Assembly: GCF_016735595.1 (NCBI RefSeq)
Contig: NZ_JAERRB010000006.1
Coordinates: 1-64,000 of the forward strand
Source of the DNA: Chryseolinea lacunae
GTDB lineage: Bacteria; Bacteroidota; Bacteroidia; Cytophagales; Cyclobacteriaceae
Reading direction: 5' to 3'
Length of the DNA: 64,000 nucleotides
Shown here piece by piece: positions 42,090 through 49,350 of the stretch. Below the pieces are notes generated by a model that saw nothing but the letters and a program-made list of their open reading frames with translations, ran no database searches and had not been told where the DNA came from. A program made the translations under genes and the position numbers. The number at the start of each line of letters is the position of its first letter. The stretch's first letter is position 1.

Positions 42090-45000
42090 TTAGAAAGTTA
42101 CCTGCACACCACCCAAAAATGATTTAGCCGGCGGGTACACCAGGTTGTCAACACCAATGGTTGTGTTGGAACCTGCGTAGGTGTTCACCTCCGGATCGTA
42201 GCCGGAATATTTGGTGATGGTGAACAGGTTGTTCGTGCTCACATACACACGGATGCTGCTCACACCTTTTATCGTCGGCAGACGGTAGCCCAGTGTGATG
42301 TTTTTGCAGCGCAGGTAAGATCCGTCTTCTACAAAACGATCGGATATCGGCAGACGGCCACCCTGTAACGGGCTTGCGTACTCGTTGTTTGGGTTGTCGG
42401 CCGTCCAATGATCTACCACACCTTCCAGCAGGTTGCGTTGTCCCAGCGGATTTTCGAACGAGGCACGGCTCACGTTGTAGATGCTGTTGCCGTACGTGCC
42501 CGAAAGAAATATGCTGAGGTCAAAATTCTTATACGACACATTCGTGGAAATGCCATAGATAAATTTCGGATTGGGATTGCCGGTGATCACCTGGTCTTCG
42601 GATGTGATCCGGCCATCGCCATTGTAGTCTTTCACTTTTGTTCCGCCGATGCGTCCATCCGAACCCGGAATGATGGTCTCGCCGGTTTGATAGATGCCGT
42701 CGAACAGATACGTTTTGAATACACCCACAGGTTCACCCACTTTTAATAGCGTATAGGTGGTGATAAACTTCTCCTGTGTCTTGCCGTCGATGTCGGTAAC
42801 CTTGTTCCGGTTGGCGGTGAAGTTTGCCCCCACATTCCATTTGAAATCGCCCGACGAAATGATGCGCGCGTTCGCCGACAGCTCGATCCCTTTGTTCTCG
42901 ATGCCCCCCAGGTTGGCAATCATGGTTTGATAGCCCGAAGAGAATGGCAGCGATTGATCGTATAACAAATCTTTGGTTGTCTTTTTATAGACATCAATGG
43001 TCAGGTCGAGGCGATCGCTGAACAAGCTCACATCCAGACCGATGTTTGCCTGCAACGATTTTTCCCAGCGCAAATCCGGGTTGGAGATACCCGCAGGGCT
43101 CAGGCCTTTGGTGTAGCCGTGGTTAAATTGATAGTCGCCACCCGTAGTTTGAAGCGACAATGATTTGTAGGGATCGATGGCGCCGGCATTTCCGGTGAGG
43201 CCATAGCTTCCGCGCAGTTTCAGATCGCTGATAAACGTTACGTTCTGCATGAAGCTCTCTTCAATGATACGCCATGCGGCCGATGCAGCCGGGAAGAAAC
43301 CATAGCGATAGTTTGCGCCGAACTTGCTCGAACCATCGGCGCGGGCCGTGACGTCGAAGAAGTACTTATCCTTATAGCCATAGTTCACGCGACCCATATA
43401 CGAGTCAAGGCGTTCTTTCGACTTGAAGCTGCTGGTCGACACGGTGTTGGCCAACTCCAGACGCTCGTTGGTAGTGGCGTCGTTCGGGAAACCATTTCCA
43501 AGAATCAGGTTGACGTCGTTTTGAGAAGTCTGCGTGGCAAAAACGCCGGTGAACTTCAATGTATGATCCTGCGCCAACACCGTGGTGTAGGTAAGAATGC
43601 TTTCGTGCAACAAGGTGAGACCGTTTCTATGTTCTTTGCGGCCCGATCCTGATGTAGCATTGAGATCCTTCGTTGCAATGATGGAACGTGGCGAGTAGTA
43701 GTTGTTGATGCTTCCCTGCACATCGGCGTTGAACGAGGCGCGATAGGTAAGTCCTTTCAACAATTGTGCTTCACCATACACATTCACCAGCACGCGCTTG
43801 AGGTCGGTGCGGTTCTTGATGGCGGCCAATCCCAATGGGTTGGTCACTTCGCGGTAGCGGCCGTCGCGCTGTTCGGCAAAGGGGAAAAGCGATCCGTCGT
43901 CGCGATAGGGTTTCAACGTAGGTGGTGCGCCAAGCGCGGCACCCACAATACTCCCTGTCACCACATCGGCGTCGCCAACGGTTTGTGAGCCGGTAGGGAT
44001 GCCGTTGTTGATGTTGAAGCTTCCCATGAGGCTGGTTCCCATTTTCACGCGATCGTTGATTTTGTGATCGATGTTGAGACGCAGCGAGTAACGTTTAAAG
44101 TTTGAGTTGATGATGATACCGTCCTGGTTGAAGTAGTTCATCGACAGGGCGAGTTGAGTTTTTTCCGATCCGCCATTCACCGACAGCTGATGGTTTTGGA
44201 TGGGCGCTGAACGGAAGATGAGGTCCTGCCAGTTCACACCTTGTCCTTCGGCGGCGGGGTCGGCATACACCTGGGTTTTGAAAACTTCGTTTTCCAGCTG
44301 TGCAAACTGCGACGCGTTCATCATGTCGAGCGTCTTGCGCACTTCCTGGACGCCATAGTAACCTTCGTACGACACCCGTGTCGATCCGCTTTTTCCGCGT
44401 TTCGTGGTGATGAGCACCACGCCGTTGGCACCGCGGGCACCGTAGATAGAGGTGGCCGAAGCATCTTTCAGCACTTCAATGGATTCAATGTCGTTGGGGT
44501 TGATGGTCGACAGCGGGCTCACATCGTTGATGTTTCCGCTGTTGGCAATCTGGATGCCATCCACGACGTATAGGGGTTCCGATGTGCCGTTGATGGAGTT
44601 TGTTCCGCGGATGCGCACACTCACGTTCCCGCCGGGAGCCGACGAGTTCTGGGTGATCTGCACACCAGCCACACGGGCCTGCAGGCCTTGCGCCACGTTC
44701 GACACCGGGGTTTGCACGAGGTCGGCCGATTTCACCGAAGCGATCGAGCCGGTGGTTTCTATTTTGCGTTGTGTGCCATAGCCCACCACTACCACTTCGC
44801 TAAGGGTTTCCACATCGGTGGCCAGGGTCACGTTCAGTGTGGTTTGGTTGCCCACCGTCACTTCCTGTGTGGTGTAGCCGATAAACGACAAGGTGAGCAC
44901 ATCTTCGGGTTTCACATTATCCAGCATAAACACGCCATCCCCATCCGTAGTGGTGCCTCGCGACGATCCTTTGATGAGCACGTTAACCCCGGGCAGCACC

Positions 45001-45137
45001 TCGCCCGCATCGGACTTCACGGTGCCTTTCAGGGCAGCGCCCTGTGCCCACACAGACGCCGGACTGCCGAGCCAATACAGCATGATTCCCAGCAGCAGGA
45101 AAACACGCGTTGCAGTAGAACATTTTCTCATAAGCAT
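42090..45137 (-). CDS. SusC/RagA-family TonB-linked outer-membrane transporter
   Basis: 1015 residues. The signal peptide ends at VWAQ (about residue 32). A CarboxypepD_reg-like domain follows (LKGTVKSDAGEVLPGVNVLI, DGVFMLDNVKPEDVLTLSFI), then the TonB-box-like LSEVVVVGYGTQRK and a complete plug domain (SIASVKSADLVQTPVSNVAQ, GLQARVAGVQITQNSSAPGG, VRIRGTNSINGTSEPLYVVD, NPNDIESIEVLKDASATSIY, GARGANGVVLITTKRG) and a 22-strand-type barrel ending in PPAKSFLGGVQVTF. It forms the pedal-bin transporter with SusD. It is the first gene of the leftward PUL and divergent from the LacI gene; CGATTGAAATCG sites lie 42-64 bp upstream of its start. This normal SusC is the reference for seeing what the other receptor (21797-24655) lacks. 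Confidence 0.97.
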   Translation of the reverse strand: MLMRKCSTATRVFLLLGIMLYWLGSPASVWAQGAALKGTVKSDAGEVLPGVNVLIKGSSRGTTTDGDGVFMLDNVKPEDVLTLSFIGYTTQEVTVGNQTTLNVTLATDVETLSEVVVVGYGTQRKIETTGSIASVKSADLVQTPVSNVAQGLQARVAGVQITQNSSAPGGNVSVRIRGTNSINGTSEPLYVVDGIQIANSGNINDVSPLSTINPNDIESIEVLKDASATSIYGARGANGVVLITTKRGKSGSTRVSYEGYYGVQEVRKTLDMMNASQFAQLENEVFKTQVYADPAAEGQGVNWQDLIFRSAPIQNHQLSVNGGSEKTQLALSMNYFNQDGIIINSNFKRYSLRLNIDHKINDRVKMGTSLMGSFNINNGIPTGSQTVGDADVVTGSIVGAALGAPPTLKPYRDDGSLFPFAEQRDGRYREVTNPLGLAAIKNRTDLKRVLVNVYGEAQLLKGLTYRASFNADVQGSINNYYSPRSIIATKDLNATSGSGRKEHRNGLTLLHESILTYTTVLAQDHTLKFTGVFATQTSQNDVNLILGNGFPNDATTNERLELANTVSTSSFKSKERLDSYMGRVNYGYKDKYFFDVTARADGSSKFGANYRYGFFPAASAAWRIIEESFMQNVTFISDLKLRGSYGLTGNAGAIDPYKSLSLQTTGGDYQFNHGYTKGLSPAGISNPDLRWEKSLQANIGLDVSLFSDRLDLTIDVYKKTTKDLLYDQSLPFSSGYQTMIANLGGIENKGIELSANARIISSGDFKWNVGANFTANRNKVTDIDGKTQEKFITTYTLLKVGEPVGVFKTYLFDGIYQTGETIIPGSDGRIGGTKVKDYNGDGRITSEDQVITGNPNPKFIYGISTNVSYKNFDLSIFLSGTYGNSIYNVSRASFENPLGQRNLLEGVVDHWTADNPNNEYASPLQGGRLPISDRFVEDGSYLRCKNITLGYRLPTIKGVSSIRVYVSTNNLFTITKYSGYDPEVNTYAGSNTTIGVDNLVYPPAKSFLGGVQVTF

Positions 45138-45179
45138 TTGAAATTATGGGTGGAAATGTAATGTGGGACTTTCTAAAAA

Positions 45180-45201
45180 CGATTGAAATCGATTGAAATC
45201 G
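45180..45201. promoter_or_regulatory. Two overlapping operator-like sites CGATTGAAATCG
   Basis: CGATTGAAATCG at 45180-45191 and again at 45190-45201, sharing the CG. Each is a 5-bp palindrome (CGATT/AATCG) around GA. They lie 43 bp upstream of the susC start codon, suited to repression of susC by the divergent LacI regulator. Confidence 0.55.
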
Positions 45202-45217
45202 TGTTTCAGAATGTACC

Positions 45218-45230
45218 GGGAGCGCTTTCG
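45218..45230. promoter_or_regulatory. LacI-type operator-like AGCGCT core
   Basis: GGGAGCGCTTTCG has the perfect AGCGCT palindrome with a central CG step and flanks resembling classic LacI/GalR-family operators. It lies midway between susC and the LacI gene. It is weaker evidence than the repeated CGATTGAAATCG sites. Confidence 0.3.
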
Positions 45231-45269
45231 CAACCGCTCTCGATAGGTGCGGTGCCGGTTTGTCATACC

Positions 45270-45281
45270 CGATTTCAATCG
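45270..45281. promoter_or_regulatory. Third operator-like site, inverted
   Basis: CGATTTCAATCG is the reverse complement of the two sites at 45180-45201. It lies 84 bp before the LacI start codon, so one regulator could control both divergent genes, possibly with looping. Confidence 0.5.
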
Positions 45282-45350
45282 ATAGCAGCTTTTTTTCGGC
45301 CGGCTTTTTTCACTACTTTTCACGTGGCGAAAGTCATGGAACGCGCCGTC

Positions 45351-45359
45351 AAAGGAGGG
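45351..45359 (+). promoter_or_regulatory. Strong Shine-Dalgarno site deciding the LacI start
   Basis: AAAGGAGGG lies 5 nt before the ATG at 45365. Strong Shine-Dalgarno sites are unusual in Bacteroidota, and this one fixes the start downstream of the in-frame ATG at 45260. Confidence 0.7.
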
Positions 45360-45364
45360 AGACT

Positions 45365-46537
45365 ATGATCAAATGCGTTAAATGCGGGGAGGTGGATGCC
45401 ATTGCCAAATCGGGCATCATCAGGGGTAAGCAACGGTTCTATTGCAAGCGGTGCGACTACTATTTCACGCAGCCTTCGCTCCTTTCGCCCGAAACACATC
45501 ACCACCGCCGGCATCAAACCACCATCATGGACATTGCCAGCGCGTTGCAAATCTCAAAGTCAACAGTATCGCGCGCACTGCAGGGCCACTCCGACATCAA
45601 TGCCAACACACGCAAGGCCGTGCTCGACATGGCCCACCAACTTGATTATCAACCCAACCTGCTCGCGCTGGGTCTGGCCAAGAGCCGGAGTTTCACGCTG
45701 GGCATCATCGTGCCGGAATTCATCAACAGCTTCTTTCCCTATATTATAATAGGTGCACAGCAGGTGGCCAACCCCGCCGGCTATCACGTCATCATCTGCC
45801 AGTCGAACGAGTCGCTCGACACCGAGATTGCCAACACCAACGTGCTCATGGCCAGCCGTGTGGATGGCGTGGTGGCGTCGGTAACGGCCGAGACAAAAAG
45901 TCTCGACCACTTTCACAAGTTTCAGCGCGCCGGCATCCCCCTTGTCATGTTCAATCGCATCTGCGATGGCCTTGATGTGTCGAAGGTTTTGGTTGACGAT
46001 TATGATGGGGCGTATCGTGGTGTGGAACACCTGATTCAGCAAGGGTGCACACGCATTGCGCATTTGGCGGGTCCGCAAAATCTGCAAGTGGGCAAACAAC
46101 GGCTTCAGGGCTACCTCGATGCGCTTCGCAAATATGGCTTGCCGGTGTATGACGAGCTGATTGTGTATTACAACCTCACCAAGACCAGCGCGCAGGCAGC
46201 AGCCCGGCAATTACTGGAACTCCCAACCCTGCCCGACAGCATTTTCGCTGTCAACGACCCGGCGGCCATCGAAACCATTCTCATCGCAAAAAGCAAAGGC
46301 ATTAAAATTCCGTCCGAGCTGGCCATTGTGGGCTTCAGCAACGAACCCACGTCGGCGCTCATCGAACCCGGCCTCACCACGCTGGCCCAACCGCTCGACG
46401 AGATCGGCAAAACCGTTGTTCAACTTTTATTGCATGAAATTGAAAGTGAAGACGACGTGCTGGTGCCCCGAACAGAAATTTTAAAGACACAGCTTATTGT
46501 GCGCGGATCGTCGCTACGCAAACCCTTGGTGAGTTAA
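45365..46537 (+). CDS. LacI-family regulator with N-terminal transposase-type zinc ribbon
   Basis: 390 residues from the ATG at 45365. Residues 1-36 form a CxxC...CxxC zinc ribbon (C4, C7, C27, C30) with GKQRFYCKRCDYYFTQ, the pattern seen in InsA/IS1- and IS1595-type transposases. A His/Arg-rich linker leads to the LacI helix-turn-helix (MDIASALQISKSTVSRALQG, residues 55-74) and hinge (NANTRKAVLDMAHQLDYQPN). The rest is a periplasmic-binding-protein-like ligand domain (SFTLGIIVPEFINSFFPYII, RVDGVVASV, GCTRIAHLAGPQ, IFAVNDPAAIETI, IVGFSNEP). It is divergent from susC and is the probable PUL repressor or activator, sensing a mono- or oligosaccharide. The ribbon fusion is uncommon and may add DNA contacts or a partner interface. 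Confidence 0.92.
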   Translation: MIKCVKCGEVDAIAKSGIIRGKQRFYCKRCDYYFTQPSLLSPETHHHRRHQTTIMDIASALQISKSTVSRALQGHSDINANTRKAVLDMAHQLDYQPNLLALGLAKSRSFTLGIIVPEFINSFFPYIIIGAQQVANPAGYHVIICQSNESLDTEIANTNVLMASRVDGVVASVTAETKSLDHFHKFQRAGIPLVMFNRICDGLDVSKVLVDDYDGAYRGVEHLIQQGCTRIAHLAGPQNLQVGKQRLQGYLDALRKYGLPVYDELIVYYNLTKTSAQAAARQLLELPTLPDSIFAVNDPAAIETILIAKSKGIKIPSELAIVGFSNEPTSALIEPGLTTLAQPLDEIGKTVVQLLLHEIESEDDVLVPRTEILKTQLIVRGSSLRKPLVS

Positions 46538-46573
46538 GCTATCCGATCCCCACGCCTCTCTCCTTCTCAATTT

Positions 46574-47392
46574 TTAGAATTCCTGATATCGTTTTTTCAA
46601 AAGTTCCATCATGAACACGTTGCTAGCCCATTGGTCGGCTAGCGGAGTAAGCGTGTAGGGATGCAGTGGCAAGTATGGAGGGGCGCCAAATTCAGGAGTG
46701 ATCGTGACGGTATTCACACCCCGGCGTTTTTTATCTTCCACCACACGATCCCAACATGACAAATGAAAGTCAAGTGCTTCTTTCCATTCCGGTGCTTGCG
46801 GGTCGTTCACCTGTGGTCCTTGTGTGAAGCCCACGCGGGCATGGATGTGATCGGTGCGCCCGATGGCCAGGGCCAACGCTTCCGGCTGATCGTGCAGGAA
46901 CGTTTCGGCCACGGTGCACCAATGCGAAACGTCGAGCGTGAGGCGAAGGGACGGGAGTGCTTCCAGGTATTGTTTTGTGATGTGTGATGCAAAACTGAAT
47001 TTGCCGCGGTGTGTTTCGTGCACGATGGGTATTCCGGTCTGCTTTGCAAGGGTTGCGGCCAGCGATATCAGCGATTCGTTTTGTGCAAATGTGAAATGAT
47101 CTTTCCCCGTTTGTGTGTTGATGAAAAGCGGTTGTGCATTGGCCAGTCGGCGCAGTCGCCTGGCAAACGCCTCGGCATGAACGTCCAGATCGCTGTCGGT
47201 CGTTTCCCAATGCTGACCGATGAAACGGAGCTGATGTTCGCGGAGACCGTCTGAAATTATCTTGCCCTCCGCTTCATCCTCCGGCAACGACATTTCTACA
47301 CCATCATAGCCGGCGTGCTTCACTTTCGCAAAGAAATCGTTCCACGACAAATGTTCACTTCCCCAGCGGGGACAGAAGAAGAGGAGGTTCAT
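46574..47392 (-). CDS. Sugar phosphate isomerase/epimerase-like TIM-barrel protein
   Basis: 272 residues, AP_endonuc_2/xylose-isomerase-like fold. Motifs: N-terminal LLFFCPRWGSEHLSWNDFF, GYDGVEMSLPED, likely metal-binding residues in IPIVHETHRGK, RLTLDVSHWC, HIHARVGFTQGPQ and TITPEFG. It is soluble with no signal peptide. The family includes sugar isomerases and epimerases and, in Bacteroidota, enzymes for keto-sugars; the exact reaction is unknown. It converges on the LacI gene with a 36-nt gap, so it is not in the PUL operon, but its function could link to catabolism of the imported sugar. Confidence 0.87.
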   Translation of the reverse strand: MNLLFFCPRWGSEHLSWNDFFAKVKHAGYDGVEMSLPEDEAEGKIISDGLREHQLRFIGQHWETTDSDLDVHAEAFARRLRRLANAQPLFINTQTGKDHFTFAQNESLISLAATLAKQTGIPIVHETHRGKFSFASHITKQYLEALPSLRLTLDVSHWCTVAETFLHDQPEALALAIGRTDHIHARVGFTQGPQVNDPQAPEWKEALDFHLSCWDRVVEDKKRRGVNTVTITPEFGAPPYLPLHPYTLTPLADQWASNVFMMELLKKRYQEF

Positions 47393-47428
47393 AGGGGTGA
47401 TGAGAGAAACAAAAGTAACGGAAGAATG

Positions 47429-47851
47429 TCAATCGACGAATTTCACTTTCACCATGCCCGCACCCAATCTTTCCGAAGGTCGTTCGGTAAATCCCAGCGC
47501 GCGATAAAACGGCTCCCTTCCTTTGCTGCTGCTCAGGGCGATCTGGGCATTTCGGCCCGCGTTTGCTTCGGTGTAGGTCAGGATGGCGTTCATGATCATT
47601 TTGCCTATGCCATGCCGTTGAAAGTCGGGAGCCACAATCACATCGTGAATGTGAAAGTAAAGCACGCCATCACCAATCACCCTACCCATGCCTGCAATGC
47701 GGCCGTCGGCAGCTTCCACCACCACGGCAAAAAGGGTGGCATTGAGGCTCGTCTGTGCTGCACGCTCTTCGAACGCAGGCCAGAGCACCAGGCTTCTCAA
47801 CACCTGATATTCTGTGAGGGTTGGTGTTCGGTGATGGAGTGTAAAGTTCAT
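47429..47851 (-). CDS. GNAT-family N-acetyltransferase
   Basis: 140 residues with the full GNAT core: VVVEAADGRIAGMGRVIGDG (beta 2-3), FHIHDVIVAPDFQRHGIGKM (beta 4 and acetyl-CoA-binding Q/RxxGxG/A loop), IALSSSKGREPFYRALGF (motif B). The beta-4 HIHDVIV run and the loop QRHGIG are intact, so it is probably active. The substrate is unknown. It lies 36 nt upstream of the TIM-barrel isomerase on the same strand and 15 nt downstream of an outer-membrane barrel gene, so the four leftward genes 49112-46574 may be co-transcribed. Confidence 0.92.
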   Translation of the reverse strand: MNFTLHHRTPTLTEYQVLRSLVLWPAFEERAAQTSLNATLFAVVVEAADGRIAGMGRVIGDGVLYFHIHDVIVAPDFQRHGIGKMIMNAILTYTEANAGRNAQIALSSSKGREPFYRALGFTERPSERLGAGMVKVKFVD

Positions 47852-47866
47852 AGTGAATGGGGGAGG

Positions 47867-48481
47867 TTACTTTCTGATGTAATACGCAACCCCAAGGGAA
47901 ATGGATCCATACCTGGCCTGAAAACTATCACTGGACCTGCCTTCTCCCAAATGGTGAAAGTGCCCGTATCCAATATTTCCGATATTGGCCTCGAAGCCCC
48001 AACGCCTGGAGGGAAAGTAAAGAAAGGTCGGATTGATGTTCAGCGACAACAGGTAGTATTTGTTGACGTCGGCCTCACTGTCGTTGGCCTGGTACTCATC
48101 GCGTGTCCGTGAGTAGTTGACAATGCCCGTGAGCGCAAACATAAATTTCTCATTGATCGGAAAAAAGTATCTGCCCACTGTGCCGACAGCATAACTTCTG
48201 CTTTTTGCCGTGCTGTTGTTGAACGTAGATTCGTTTTCGCTTTTCGACAAACCCAAGCCAAGTTTGGCACCCAATGCAAATCGATCCGACAAAAAGAAGC
48301 CCGCCAGCGGCGAAATCCAGATGCTACGACTATCGGTGAACGTACGATAAGGAGCGATCTCCTTGGCAGCATTTTTATTGAACGACCCGTTGAGGGTGCC
48401 GCCGACGTACACATCGCCTTTGGTGAATTGTGCCTTTGCCACAACGGGCAACAGGAAAAGTATGAGTAATATGTATTTCAT
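47867..48481 (-). CDS. Outer-membrane beta-barrel protein (1)
   Basis: 204 residues. The signal peptide ends at AKAQ (about residue 18). The mature part alternates as in small OmpA/OmpW-like eight-strand barrels: FTKGDVYVGGTLNGSFN, ISPLAGFFLSDRFALGAKLG, RSYAVGTVGRYFFPINEKFM, ALTGIVNYSRTR and the terminal GSISLGVAYYIRK with the C-terminal aromatic-rich strand required for BAM recognition. It is a paralogue of the preceding gene, 46 nt away. The role could be structural or a small pore; there is no specific evidence. Confidence 0.85.
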   Translation of the reverse strand: MKYILLILFLLPVVAKAQFTKGDVYVGGTLNGSFNKNAAKEIAPYRTFTDSRSIWISPLAGFFLSDRFALGAKLGLGLSKSENESTFNNSTAKSRSYAVGTVGRYFFPINEKFMFALTGIVNYSRTRDEYQANDSEADVNKYYLLSLNINPTFLYFPSRRWGFEANIGNIGYGHFHHLGEGRSSDSFQARYGSISLGVAYYIRK

Positions 48482-48527
48482 AAGGGTGCAGATTCTTTAG
48501 TAAATAAATGGTTTGAAGAAGGAGCGA

Positions 48528-49112
48528 TTATTTCCTGAAGTAATAGGCAAACCCCAGGGTAACAGTGCCGGCGTCAAGCGAGGCGATGTGGTTGGAAGAA
48601 CCGGAAAGAGCCTTGCTGAAGGTATAGCCCAAGCTTCCCACACTGCCTTCAATACCCCACTTTGGTGATGGAAAGTAAGCGAAGACAGGCTTCACATTGA
48701 GGCCCAGTGAATACACGTCGTCATGGCTTTCCACGCCATTGTTCTCATTCATCACATTCGATCTGCCATAGTTCAATTCGCCTTGAAGGGCAAAGAAAAA
48801 TTTATCGGAGAGGGGATAATACTTACGACCGACCACGGCGACAAAAAAGCTTTTGGTACTTGTAACAAGGTGACTCGTGCTGCCGTCGTTTGCGGTGAGG
48901 TTTTGCTCTGAGCGCGTCGAACCGTATTCGACGCGGCCACCCAGGGAAATTTTGGAATTCAGAAAAAAGCCGAAGAAGGGCGACACGCTCAGGTTATTCG
49001 AGAAGTCGGACGAACCGGAAATGGTGCCGCCCAAAAAAGCATCGCCCTTGTTGAATTGCGCATGGGCAAACGCGGGGATCAGTACGACCACCAGGAGTAG
49101 TAACTTTTTCAT
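48528..49112 (-). CDS. Outer-membrane beta-barrel protein (2)
   Basis: 194 residues and the same architecture as its downstream paralogue: signal peptide ending at AHAQ (about residue 18), FNKGDAFLGGTISGSSDFSN, VSPFFGFFLNSKISLGGRVE, VAVVGRKYYPLSDKFFFALQ, GELNYGRS, FAYFPSPKWGIEGSVGSLGY and the terminal GTVTLGFAYYFRK. It is preceded by a good Bacteroidota promoter at 49202-49231, making it the likely first gene of the leftward unit. The pair probably arose by local duplication. Confidence 0.85.
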   Translation of the reverse strand: MKKLLLLVVVLIPAFAHAQFNKGDAFLGGTISGSSDFSNNLSVSPFFGFFLNSKISLGGRVEYGSTRSEQNLTANDGSTSHLVTSTKSFFVAVVGRKYYPLSDKFFFALQGELNYGRSNVMNENNGVESHDDVYSLGLNVKPVFAYFPSPKWGIEGSVGSLGYTFSKALSGSSNHIASLDAGTVTLGFAYYFRK

Positions 49113-49156
49113 ATAGGAGTTGGTTGGTTAAAGCTAATCGTATCATGTACAAACGG

Positions 49157-49180
49157 AGGCTTTACGCACGTAAAGCCTTT
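49157..49180. repeat. Short hairpin in the barrel-gene leader
   Basis: GGCTTTAC (49158-49165) and GTAAAGCC (49170-49177) form an 8-bp stem with a 4-nt loop, about 50 nt upstream of the barrel gene start and inside its predicted 5' leader. It may influence translation or mRNA stability. Confidence 0.4.
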
Positions 49181-49201
49181 CTTATGAAACAACTTTTGGA
49201 C

Positions 49202-49231
49202 CAAAAGTAGCGCGTCACGATCGCTTTCAAA
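49202..49231 (-). promoter_or_regulatory. Promoter of the outer-membrane barrel operon
   Basis: Read leftward, TTTG (49228-49231) and TACTTTTG (49202-49209) match the Bacteroidota -33 and -7 elements with an 18-nt spacer. The -7 box lies about 90 nt before the start codon of the barrel gene at 49112. Confidence 0.55.
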
Positions 49232-49286
49232 AAATTTATACCCTACCGATCCCGTTGGGGATATTAAAAAAAATGACGATCTCTTA

Positions 49287-49324
49287 GAAAAAGAAAAAGC
49301 ACAACCGTGTAGAACGGTCATGCT
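49287..49324 (-). terminator. Intrinsic terminator of the giant adhesin gene
   Basis: The stem is AGCACAACCGT (49298-49308) / ACGGTCATGCT (49314-49324), fully paired in the leftward RNA allowing two G-U wobbles, with a 5-nt loop, and followed leftward by TTTTTCTTTTT. It lies 27 nt past the adhesin stop codon. Confidence 0.8.
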
Positions 49325-49350
49325 TCCCGGGCTCCAGTAAAATAGCGTAC

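Noticed and set aside
45260-45364. Longer LacI N-terminus from the ATG at 45260
   Set aside because: It would add 35 residues with no family similarity, read through an operator site, and ignore the strong Shine-Dalgarno site before 45365.
47410-47417. TACTTTTG -7-like element upstream of the TIM-barrel isomerase
   Set aside because: The nearest -33 TTG is only 12 nt away and the site lies in a short gap within a likely operon, so evidence is weak.
49109-49321. 70-codon leftward open frame before the barrel gene
   Set aside because: It overlaps a terminator, a promoter and the barrel gene start and has no protein-like features.
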